A stretch of 64,000 nt of DNA, taken from the NCBI GenBank assembly GCA_034509425.1, contig JAVTVJ010000344.1, forward strand, positions 293,872 through 357,871, in the 5' to 3' direction. This document shows, one piece after another, positions 37,001 to 49,700 of the stretch. Position 1 is the stretch's first letter. Each line of letters opens with the position of its first letter. Source of the DNA: Eopsaltria australis (Eukaryota > Chordata > Aves > Passeriformes > Petroicidae). Both the position numbers and the translations under genes were made by a program. Below the pieces are notes generated by a model. It was not told where the DNA came from and did no database searches. It saw only the letters and a program-made list of their open reading frames with translations.

Positions 37001-40000
37001 GTTTAATCAGAGTTCAAGCTTTTATTAACAAGAAAAAGAGGGCGTGTATTTGTGATGTTAGGTATGGTGCTAGACTTGGAACTTGTGAAACATAATTTTT
37101 GGCTGTAGTTCTGCTTCTGAAAATGTCTGTTTCATCATTACTGGCCTGTTTTCTCTGCCTTTCTAGACCTGATCTTCTCTGTTCCTTTCTTTCCATTCAG
37201 TTTTGAAGTTCTTGAATACCTGTTCATATTCTAGCATGCAGTCTATGTCAATCTCATTCAGTTTTCCTTAGGACTGCTGAATTCTGTTATATTTTCTGGT
37301 ATATTGCCTGGTGTAATCCAGGAGTTGGAACCTAGCATGTGAAACAAAGATTTGTATGTCATACCAGTACCATGAACAGTGCTATTTATGTAGTGGACTT
37401 TGTAATAATGGTTTTGCTTTTAACGCTATTCTTCTTTTTTATCTTGTAAAGATTCTTTGCTCTCACAATTGGAAAAGGATGCAATCTATGTAAATGAGTC
37501 CAGATTACTTGGAAATCAGAATATACTATTCCTGCATTGCGGCAGCTTTTCACTATGAATTTTAGGAGAGATTTTAACAACTAAAGTATCTACAGAAATG
37601 TTTTCTTTCTTCTTTATGAGATGTGTCTGTCATTTTTTACATGAGAGTCATATACAGAATTAACTTCTTACAACAAATTTATTTGGGCATAGACCAGAAT
37701 AATTTGTCTGAAACTGAAGAACTGTGTTCTTATTTTGCCTTCAGCCCACCTCCCTCTATCTCCTTTCCATTTTAACATAGGTAGCTGGCTTTCATACCTG
37801 TTTTCAATTCTTACACAACTTCCTGAAATCTTAGGCTTCTTCATGGATTATGATTAACATTAGAGTAATCAGGAAACTTGTTATCCATTGTGGGTTACTC
37901 CAGTGGCATTCTCTTCACTACACTATGAGTAGAAGTAAAAAAATATTTCACTAGGCAATTTTTTTTTTGCAGTAGCTATATTAAAGCAGAGAAGTGGAAA
38001 TGGTAGACATATTCTAAAAGAATTTAGACATACTGTTCTGCATGTTCAAAGCCTGTATCTAGTTTGCTAAATTTTAAAAATAGGCAAAGAGGGGAATATC
38101 TTAATTTGTAGTAAGATTTTCAAACCTATAGTAGAAAGTTGTTCCAAGTAATTGCATTAAAATGTGCATATCTCTCTTTTTCAGACAAGAGCAGGTCAGT
38201 GTTCTGTATCAGAACATACACATAGCAGAACCAAGATTAATCCAGCCATATGAGCATGTCATTAAGAACTTCATCCAAGAGATCAAACTTCAAAGCACAG
38301 AGATGGAAACTTTGGCCATAGCGGTAAAAAGGTATAGTGAATTGTGTTTCTAGTTCAGTTCTGCAGTTTCCTTTTTTTTTCTCTTCTCATGCTTCATTTG
38401 ATTAAACTACTGAGAGTTAATGCCAAAATACGCCATGCAAACTTTTTCCGTAAACTGAGTTCTAAAGTTAGTTTGTATGCACACCCTTGTGCATGAATAC
38501 GTATAGCAGCCTGCAAATGATTACCTATTCATACTTTCTATAAATTCTGAACCAAAGTTCTGCAGACTCAGTTGTTAGTTAAATGCCTTAAAACATTTTG
38601 ACTCCTCTTCCTTGGCTGCCGCTTTGAGTTTTATCATACATGTTTGCATTTTAGAAACCATCTTTTTGCTTGGTGAGCTTCAAGGAGTATATTTACCTGT
38701 TTTAACTACTTGGCACTGACAATCTCACATCATTACTGCCAAAACCAAACAGATTAGCTCAGGACAGAGATCTCATATGCGTGGGTGATGCAAGTTGCTT
38801 TTGAAGTCTCTTCATAGGATAATGAGAGGCACCTTTTATCTTTGTAACTTAATTTAAAAAATGCAGATGTGATGTATTTCATGCTAATCATCAGCTTACA
38901 GCTATTATTTAAAATCTAATTTGCCAGTATCTTCAAAATAATTTGGGATTTAGCGTCCCAGCTACACCAGTTTCAAGGTCTGGGCAGTATGAAACTGTTT
39001 CCATGTCTGTCTGTCTAATTTGTTTCAGTGAAGGTAGGCAGATGTGTTTCACACAGTGTTTCTTTCAAGCCAGAGGGCAATTCCTAAGAGAATATTATCT
39101 TTGTAATTTTAGAGCCCAGGACAAAGCAGCTGTTCAACTCAGTGAGTTAGAGGAAGAGATGGAACTACGGATACAGGCTGCAGAGCATAAAGTTAAAAAG
39201 GAAGTGAGTATTTTATATTTACTGAATATCATAATTACTAAACTCCCAGTGGTCTTAAGCAGGATTGATGGCCACATGTGGTTTTGATTGTGATGGGCTG
39301 ACTCAAAGCTGCTGTAGGTGGGGCTTGGATGAGAAAGAGCTATCCATGAGATAAAAGATTAATGATCTTAATGCTTTCCTGAAGAGGGGGATCTGCTTAG
39401 GTGTAATAAACCATGAAAAAAGAAGTCTTTCCTTTTTGTGGAAACATACTGGCCAAAAAGAGTTTCTGAGACTGGTATTGTAAACAGATTGGAGAAAATG
39501 GTATTTCAGCACTAAAGAATGCAGTCTAGTTCTCCTAGTAAACAAATTTATGTAGAATTTAAAGCTTGGACTATTTGATCCAGCTTTGTTTATCTGCCTG
39601 GAGTAATGATATTTCTTTCCTCCATTCTTCTGCAACTACATTTTAGAGTTACAGACTTAAGAGTGGGTAACTGTGATAACAATGTGTAAGGACCTGGGCC
39701 TCAAACTTGGTGGAAAATTCTGTTTGATCTGCTCTATTTTAATTGTTTTTTCAACCCACTTGCAGTCTATATGAAAAAGTATAAAAATCCTCTTTTCTTA
39801 TCCAGGGAAAGATATATTAGAGCCACATGTGGCTGCATAATTCAAAGGAGCAAGACCAGCTCCCTGCTTAATTTTTAATTGTTACTACATTCAAGATAAG
39901 CCGAACTTTATATTGGCATAAGAATAACCGTTTGTGAAAGTGTTCTAATGTGGACATAAGAAATACATTAATTAAAACATACTATGGGCATAATTTTCGC

Positions 40001-43000
40001 TCAATAGGAGATACAGTATAATGAACCCATATTTACTATGGGTTCTTTCACCAGAGTATTTGCAGAGCAAGAAGCAACAAAGTGCTGTCTGCCAATCTGT
40101 TGATTTTAAGTAGTTCACACTAATTGATGTGTAGAAGTAAATGGTATTCTGGTAGATTTGCTTCAAAGAGCTTTTTTTCCTATGAAAGAGAAAACAGTCC
40201 TACCACACCATAAAAGCCTATTGTGTTCCTAGAAACAAAATATAATGGCAAAAAAATGTTAAAGATATCACCCCTGCAAAAAAAAAGTGTGTTTTAATAT
40301 GTTTGACTAGTGGTAATGCAGCTCTTAGTAGAGATAAATTTTCATTTCCAGAGAAACTAAGTAGGTAATGTTTAGAAAGCAAATACATTTTCTCTGAAAA
40401 ATTACTGTTCTCAAAAAAGATAAATCACTGAAAAAAGCTCTGAATTCTCTTTTTCACTGCTTTGTTTACTTACAGTGAGTACATCTACAGTTATGTACTA
40501 GCATTATGCAAAAGTCCATCTTTGTGTCATCTGTATTCTGTATTCTCAATCAGTTTGCATTTAGCTATAGGTATGAAAGATGAGCTGCTGACTTGTTTCT
40601 CACAAGGCTTTTTTAATTTTCACTCTCCAGTGTTCCTTGTAGCTCCTAGCTCCACATACCGCACCTACTAAAACGCCCTGAGAGTAAATGTTAAGTTATT
40701 TACTTTGTGGGAATGTACTAAGTCATTAATCTTAATGTCTGTAATCAAGGCTATTGTTTGTCAGAGTGATCTCACTCATACCATCGGGACACCTGCTTCT
40801 ACATGAGCTTATCCTGTATTTTGTTTCTTCAAGGGAAGCAAATAGTTACCAAACAATACTTAGGAGTCCATGTAGCTGGCAGCAGTAGGGGAATCCAGCT
40901 TGAATTGATTACTTTGATTATTGTTTTAACACATGAATGTCAGCATCACCTGTGGGAAATTCCAATTCTGAATTCTAAGCAAAGTCCATGCCTGCCTCTT
41001 CCATGTGAAAACTCAACCTGTCTCATTGGCTCCACTTGTCACTGCTGCATTCTGATTTCTTGTATTGTGAAACTGAAGTCCCTGGGGAGTGACTGGAGAG
41101 AGTGAAACACATACCAATCTATAGCACACTGCACACACTATTCTTCTCAATGTGGTTGATGTAGCCTCTTTCCAAAATCTCTTTGTTTTGATTAAAATAA
41201 ATTTCAGAATAATGTACTTCGTTTGATACTCAGACTGAGTACTATGTACAGATATTGGTATTTAGACTGAGCACCTTTGCTGGTTTCAAACACAATGAGA
41301 AAATTAAACCCACTCCAGCTGTCACCTTTTACCCCCTCTGCTCCTTCCAGTAATACAGGAAACTAGGAGAAATTGTAAACTAGAATTACAATTTACTGGA
41401 AAGCTGCAATAATCACAACAATATTAATAGTAAAGGGTATACAAGGGAAAGAGAGAGAGTTTTACCTACAAAAGGGCATTCACCACTGAGTGTCCCCAAA
41501 CGCAGGCAAAATGGTGACCATCCTGATGCAGCTTCCCATTCCACACCAAGGAAAACAAAGGCAGCACACCTTGAGTCTCCCACAGCTCAGTCTCTTCCCC
41601 CTGGACCTGAAATAATGTTCCAACACTTGCAAGCAAAAAAATTTAAAAGAAAAACAGAAGTAAAAAATTAAGTGATATTGAGAATGTTAAGCACAGGAAT
41701 CATGAATAAAAAACACTGAATGGACCCAATATCTTCGCTTCCTTGCTACCATTTTATTTCTGTGAGTGTTTTATAAGTGGACTGCAATTACAGAGTCAGA
41801 CTCTATGGATCTTAAGGAAGGGACAGACTGGAAAGACACATTTGTCTAAGGGAAAAGTATGAGCTTTCCAAACCAATGAATGAATTTTTTAATATGCATT
41901 TGAAACCTGTCTCAACTTCTAATGAGGTTGAAAATATTGCAGGAGAAGCAAAAAGCTGAAGAAGCACTAAATGAGCTGAAGCGCCAGTATGACACTGAAG
42001 TTGGGGATCTTCAGGTGACAATAAAAAAACTTAAAAAGGTAAGTGAGTTGAAGTCTGGTGAGTTTTTAAAGTGTTTTAAGAGATTTTGACCTTATGAATG
42101 CCTCCCTCAAAATGGATAATAAAAATTGTACATTTCTAATTTAATGTGTATTTGTAAATGGCAATGGCAGATAATTTTTAGGTTGTGTTGTCATTCTGTG
42201 GTTTTGTATTCATGCTGTGTAGTTTGGTGAAATACTTAGGAAAGGGAGCAACTATTACCTAATTTCTGTGGCTTAATTTTCTAGGTCCATCAGGTTATTA
42301 ATGTTGCAGTTCCCTAGTCTTGTATGTGGTCTATTAAAAATAGTCCAATATATTGCTAGTAAGTATTTGTAATTTACAGATAAAGATGAAATTGGCAACC
42401 CAGATATAGTAATTTAGAGTAGTATAGTGCCTTTTAGAACTCAACTGCAATCTGATCTTTTAATATGATACCTGATAGTAAGGTAAACTGAAATTTCAGA
42501 TATGAATGATGTTTTGGGATATTTTGTAATTTGGGTTTAGTTTTGACCTTGGTTTTTGCTGTACGCTTTACCAGAATTATGGTAAGCAATGTAGGTATAT
42601 TTTTTGGTTTTTGTATTTTATTGCACTTAAAAGAACGTTTGTAGAAATGGAAATTTCTCACAAGAAACATAAGAGCTTCTTGTACAAGTACTACATAGCT
42701 GAAGTAGTAATAATTTTTTTAAGTTAATGGGGGTGCACCTGTTTCTATCTTAATATCTGGTTTCTATGTCATTAGTTATGATTGTTTTGTACCTAAAGAG
42801 TGCAAAATGCTTATTAATTTTCTAGAAAGCCAGTGATTTTTGAAATAATGCTGTCTACTAGTACATTCGGAAAAACTCTTTAAGTTTTAAAAATTTTAGA
42901 AACTGTAAAACTTTATAAGGTTTTTTTTATTGTGATTTCCATAAGTTTTTTATTTTGAATCAAAACTATCATTTATACATATCATATCAGAACTAACATT

Positions 43001-46000
43001 AATTGGGCATTTTTCTTAATCCTTCCAGCTGGAGGAGCAATCCAAATACGTCAATTACAGGGAAGATGTAGTTGAACTGAAAAAAAGAATGCATGATATG
43101 TTGCTGGTAAGAGATTACTATCATTAACATATTAATTTAGCCTCAGTTTTAGTTTCTGCAGTACAGATTGTTATACTTGTGGGGATTTGGGTTTTGATTT
43201 TTGTTGGTTTGGGATTTTGGGTTTTTTTTTTGTTTTTTTTTTTTTGTTTTTTTTTTTTCCATTTAGTACTGGTAAGCTACAAAGTAAACTTTTAAAGTTA
43301 TTGGTAAATATATGCATATCTTTTAAGGTGAAAAAGTACCTGTTTAAACGCATATGCATTCTATGTAGGACATTTAGAAATGGCTTGAGATTATATGATC
43401 CCATTTTTTTCTAATAAGAATGGAAAAATAAAAGTTGAGAGGTTCTTGCATGTTAATTTACTGACTTCCCTGTTGATTTAACATGATTCCGTTTTCTTTT
43501 CCCCTCTATGCCAAAATGTTGCAATGTTTCATTTTTGTTTAACTTTGATGGTTTTTATTCTATTATAATATATTAACATTTTGTGGCTGTGGCTATGACA
43601 GCTGACATCTGATATCTTCTTTTTTTGAAGGAAAATCAGAGACTTAAGAAAGATCTTTTAGAAGCACAGACAAATATAGCTTTTCTACAGAGTGAATTAG
43701 ATAGCTTGAAAAGCGAGTATGCAGATCAGTCTTTCAACACTGAGAGGTAAGTTACTTCCATATGATAATAACTTTCACCAGGGAAAAAACAAAATCAGTT
43801 TTCTGATGTAATTATTATGTATACGGTTGGCAACTGTTATTTTCTAAATTTGCCTTAAAGGATAGGCACAAGTTTGACGCTATGTCATCTTTCTGTTCTC
43901 TTTCTTATTAGGTTTCTGAAAGAGCAAATTCTGGCTATGATGCAAACTCTCATAATCTTGGAGAAATATCCACTGATTTTAGTGCGACTTTACTAGGAAT
44001 AAAACAGCAGTACAGTATCAGGCATTTTTTTTTTTTCCATGGCTTGCACTCACATGAGTATCTGTTATGAATATTAGGGATAATAGTTTTGGAAGCCCTC
44101 CGTGTCCGTCTTTTTGTTTTTTCTAAAGTGAATGAGAGGTACTTCTAGTTGCAACTTTAAAGGAGCATAAAAGGCATTTACATTGTTTGTAGCAGATTAT
44201 TTCGAGGGAAATGGAGGCAGTCCCTATGGTTTTTTTTTTACATCTTTCATTTTTCATTCACAGTCTTTGTTGTGTTATGTCAGAGATTAATGAAATCACC
44301 CAGTGATCTTTGTGTAAAACTGCTCTTAGCATATTGCAGCATAAATATAAATTCTGCCAAATGCAGTATGGTGAAAATATAAGAATATCCTGTAAAGTAT
44401 AAGTTCATTTAAGTTTCGTGTTTGTTTTTTTTCCCAGGGATCTAGAAATTATCCGAGAGTATACTGAAGACAGAGATAATCTGGAAAGACAAATTGAAAT
44501 ACTTCAGTAAGTTTTTAGTAATACAGTTTTTTATTATTAAACTTTGTCCCAACATATTTGGGATAAATGTTTTTGTATGCAAAAGACCAGGTTAAAATTT
44601 GGGAAAAAGTGCCAAGTGAAATGGCCTAAATTCATAAAAGGTGCTGTTCTCAATTGTCATAAATGTTGCTGTGGTATTAACTCTACTGTGATACTAACCC
44701 ACTAATGCTTCAGTTGTTTTATTTCCATTTCTTTTCTTATCCCCACTAACTTTCATTTCTTTCTGATAAGCTGAATGCAATTTGAGTTTATCCATGCTAT
44801 CATAAAAGTTATTGCCTGGATTCTTTTTTATTGGCTTTGCTTCTCCATAACTCCGTGTTACTGGAAGGTGCTAAGAGTGTGCAGTATTATACAATAGGTG
44901 CACAAATTTTTGCTTTCGAGAAGGGTCACAATGAGTAGATTTTTTTTTATAACTTTAGTTAATTTCCTTATCCTAAACAAATTCTTTCTTTCAATCAGAT
45001 GAATTGTATTTGTCTTTAGAATCACATCAGCAATATTTAAAGGGTAGTAATTTTTTTACAGAAATGGCTGGACTAGTTGTTCTGTTGCGTGGAGAGGATT
45101 TTTTGTGTGTGTTTTTGTTGGGGTTTTTTGGGGTTTTTTTTTCTGATCATTCCTACAGTATCTTTTTTCCACTCAGCTGACCAAAGACCATGCTGCACAA
45201 GTGAAAATGGGTTTCCTGGGCTGCCACTGAAGGCTAAAATTCACAGTATTTTTTTCAGATAATTTTTTTGAGTGTCTGTCAATATGTTTCTAGTTTCATA
45301 TTACTCTTTAGTGTTTACCTAAAGAAAAGAAAGGGGTCTTTTAGAAGTATTTTAAAAATTTTTCTTTGTGAGATGTTACACAGTTTTCCATGTTTTCTTT
45401 AGTTAAACTGTGTTTCCTTGTTAGATCAGCTAATAGAAAATTACATGACAGCAACGATGGTTTGAGAACTGCACTTGAAAACAGTTTCAGCAAGTACAAC
45501 AGATCATTGGTATGTGTTTTATGATTTTGTTACGTTGTCACGGAAGATGTAAGAATCAACACAGCAAATTTAAATTGGTACTTCAGTGGGTACTCAGAAA
45601 ATTGAGTTTTATTCAGTGAAATCACTGTGGAAATATTCTCATGTAGTTTTGTTAGATTTTACTTATGTTTTGTGAATAATGGAAATTTTGTTAGAGCGTA
45701 ACTGCTTTCTGAGGTGCTTTGGGAGGTAACTTTTTTTAATATGCTGTGATATTTAATGAGGTTTCTCTTGTGCTAAAGGGGAATATATTGGTATTGTGCA
45801 TGTGGGAGTGCCCTACCACTGAGAACACACTTTCTCAGAAAACTGCCCTTTTTTAGTAGCAAGGTCTTAACCTAACTTGAACTTTTGTCCAGGCAAGTCA
45901 CTGGGAAAATGAATAGCATGGACTACTGATCGAGATCTTAGTCAGACCCTTTTGGGCTCTCAGAACTCCATGGGAGTCTCTTGTAAGAAATGTCACCTGA

Positions 46001-46728
46001 CATCCTGTCCTCCAAACTAGAGAAAGGAAGGCTTGAAAGTAACAAGAAACTTACTCTACAGTGTCATTTCTCAATCCTGTGAAACCTGTTAAACTCTTAA
46101 AACTAATGACTGGGCATCATAGAAAAGCAGATAGCTTTTTTAGAAGGATTGGACCAGAATTCTGGGCCTGCAAAGACGGTACTGGGCAGGAAGAAGGAAA
46201 ACAGGCGTCAGGTAACTGCCTGTTTCCAATATTCCATGCCAGTAAGCATGAGTGCTTTGTGCTGGTACAAGCTACCAGATATTTGCTACAGATGCAACAA
46301 TGGATATAATTTCCTGCTGTCATGCCTGGAAATATAAATGAGCATGTTGCAGAGAAGACAGAGGAAGCTGTTCCCAGTGAAAAAATGTATGGAGGCACAG
46401 CAGAATGTACAAAATACTGTCGAAACCTTTCCTTCACTATCTCTCTCTCAAGAACTAGGAGGCAGCTCTCCTGAAACAAGCTCAGCCAGTGACACTTGCC
46501 CTTTCTTTTAGTAGTTAGCATGCCATGTTCTAAATACTACTTTTCAAAGTTTAGCATTTCAGAGTCTTCAGGTGTGGTCAGTGTAATCATTCTCTTTGAA
46601 ATTCTGTTGTCTTTTGAGTTTGAATGTATCTAGTAGGTTCAGTATAAAGGCAGTGGTGAAGCCTAAATGCTATAGGTAATAGCCCTTTTAGGTCAAAAAA
46701 AGTATGAGGTTTAACTAAATGTAAGTAG

Positions 46729-46778
<50 letters not shown>

Positions 46779-49700
46779 AAGAAACATATATTAAATACAT
46801 CCAGTTTGTAGTTTTGATGATACACACTTTTTTCTCAACAAATCCAGGTACTTCCACTGTGTTCACCAAAGTTATTATGCATTTATTATGTATCTGTTGC
46901 AGCGGTTAGCAAACACTTCACCAGGAAGTACCATTTCTAGGAGCAGTCCTAAATTTAATGGTGAACATTCTCCTTTAAACCAACGGTATGACAGGTAAGC
47001 CAGGCTTGCTTTTGTTAATTTAAAAATGACTTGTCTTAGACGAGCAGATTACTGTTGTGTAAGAGAGAATAGTTCTGTCTGATTCAGTGTGTGACCATAG
47101 CATGTGATCCAAAGAAGTCAATAGGAATCTTCTCAATTACTTCAGAAAGCTCAGGATAACCCTCTTCAGTGCAAGCCATAAACTTTCAGAGTGTTCAGAC
47201 AGCCTCTTGTTTGGTCTTGGTCTCTTTTGATCCTGGTTTGATTCTCAGTCTCCTTCTCTCCAAGAAGCTACAAAACTCTTCTGAGGGCCTTTGTTAGCCT
47301 TACTCAGTGCTTCAGAAATTAAACATTTTTGGTTTTATGTTCAGCTTGTGTCCCTTTTTTCCCATGTAATAATTACTACAAATATGGGCCTAATTCTTCA
47401 AAAGAACAAACAAGCTCATCTTACACTGACATGCAAGAGTAGTGAGTGCACTTGGATATTAATGGGATAAGAGTACAAAACCAGTAAGTTACCTAAATGC
47501 AATTAAATGGTCAGAGGTATTTTATTTTTGTACTTACTGGATACAGGTCATTGGCCAGAACTTCTCTCATCATTTCAGAGACCCACGGAAGACACTGTGT
47601 ATTGGAGGCAACCCCAAGTGCTGTCAGTCATGCTATGCTTTCACACTTGTTTTTTAAATGGTTAGATCAGTCAGCAAAAATGTGTGTCCTTACTCAATTG
47701 TAGATTATTTTGTCTTCTTTTTCTTTCAGTGGTATTCCAAACCACAGAGAGATCTCTGATAAAGAGATCTTAGTAGTCTGTATTTTACATTTTGCCATAG
47801 AGAAAAATTAAATTGACTTCTGCTTCACACTTTTTAATATCCCCTTTCATTCAGTAGTGTAACTCTCATTCTGCTGTGTCCATGTGAGGTGTTTGCTGGC
47901 TGTAAAGTTTTGCTTGTCACAAGCTCTTTACTTCTTCTGAATGCGCATAAACCCAATTCCCTAGTGTTGGACCCTCTGCAAATTTTTAGAGGCATCCACT
48001 CTAAGTTGCATTGAGCATTTTTCTGAGGGAGTAACTAAAACCTCTCTGGAGGCTTAGTGATGTCGTTTGCTATGAATATTTATTAGTACCTGCCACATGG
48101 TGCAGTCCTTGCTTTTCCACAAAAGTGAGAAATACAGGCTACTTTAGAAGAAGGTTTATGTGGTAGGAATAAAGCTTAATATTAACAGGTGTGATTTGAC
48201 AGTGTCAAAAGACAGAAAGAGATGTGAATGTCCCAAAACCTGTTTGTTTTCAGTACTTTGTCTCCTGACATCAGATCAGCATTAAGAGGTATTGGTTTGC
48301 ATACTAATGTGTTTTAAGCAATTTGTTCTAAAAGGTATGCTTTTTTTTTTTTTTTTTTTTTTTTTATCTCTAAGATTCATCTTGGTCTAACTTGCTTTAA
48401 GCATATATGAAATTCCCAGCATTGAATTTGTGGTTCAGTGAAGTTGAAAATTGCCTACCCAAGAGCTTTATTTCAGGGAATGCCTGACAAGCTTAAACTT
48501 TGTAACAGCATGCACTCTTCCTCAGTATTTCAGTGATTTAGTATAGGCAAGTAGGTGCATGAATACAAAGAGCATCTATACTTTGATATCCTACAGCAAA
48601 GATCACATGCAGTCATGTGGCTATTCATTAGCCTGAAAGGGTGTAAATTAGATAGTTCTGAATGTTACTGCATGAATGATGCCACAGTCAGCCCCATTTG
48701 GCCAGTTGCAGGGAGGAATTTGACTCAGTAACAGCTTCATAATTTGGTGATTTTCCCCAGTGTACTCTCTTGTGTTGTGCCATCACAGGGAGCCCCTCTG
48801 GGAGCAAGCTGTTACTACAAGGATTGATGCTGACCTTGTCTGTTTTAGCAGTTCAGTGCATCACATTCATTCCCAACAGGGCTAAGCCAGACCCTCTCTT
48901 CTCTGCTACAATGTGGAGACCTTTACTGCCTCACTTTAGTTGATGCCTGTCCTTCCCTTGCTGAAGGAGCATGATAACGATTGTAGCTATTGTAAACTTT
49001 TTGTGTAAGATTGGGTATTTTAAGATTCTCTCTTAGGATTAACCCTCCTTTTCTGTGGTTTTATTTACATAAATAAAACCTTCTTTTTTTCTGTAAGCCA
49101 TTCCAGCATTGCAGCATTCATTAAAATATTTTTATATATTACAATATCTAGAATGGGAAAAAAAAGATTTTTGAAGGAAGGTTAAGAGAAAAGAGAAGAA
49201 TTCTGTCTAAAATTTTAGGTTTTGCATGGCCTACCAAACTGTAAGAAAATTTTTCAGTGACTTCTTCCACCTTTACTGATCTCCTGAACTCGGCTGCTTC
49301 CTCTTCTATATTTATAGCTGTTTCTTATTGGTGTGTGTTCCTCTGTGAGCAAATGCATTCATTTAAATGAGATACAGTATGTCAGGGTTGTTTTATGTCT
49401 TAGAATAGGCCAAAATTACCTAAAACAACATACGTATTTTTCTTTTTTTGATGTCTTCATAGTACATCATTTTCTGACTGTTTTTTTAGATAGGCTTTTA
49501 AAAATTAACAAAGTCATAATGACTGAGACTTGGAAAGTCATCATCAGTAACGTAGATTAAATTTAATCTGAGCATCACAAGACAGATGATTGAGAAAGAA
49601 ATTCTTTATAAAGGCAAGATAGGGATTGAAATATGTCTTAAACTTAACATTAGCATTTTTAGGAATTGACTATTCCAGAAGGGCTCGAATTTTGTTGGGA

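Larger units (their letters stand above)
28014..38184 (+). other. RASEF: RASEF intron 1 (10.2 kb)
   Basis: The first 250 bp belong to the CpG island. It contains a (TCTGC)5 microsatellite, two adjacent antisense CR1 copies (35238-36349), and T/G-rich low-complexity tracts at 31027-31085 and 34750-34826. No further coding exon is needed, because exons 1 and 2 join in phase. Confidence 0.9.

Noticed and set aside
46117..46521. 134-codon minus-strand ORF in intron 8
   Set aside because: There is no domain and no conserved splice context. It is antisense intronic sequence.
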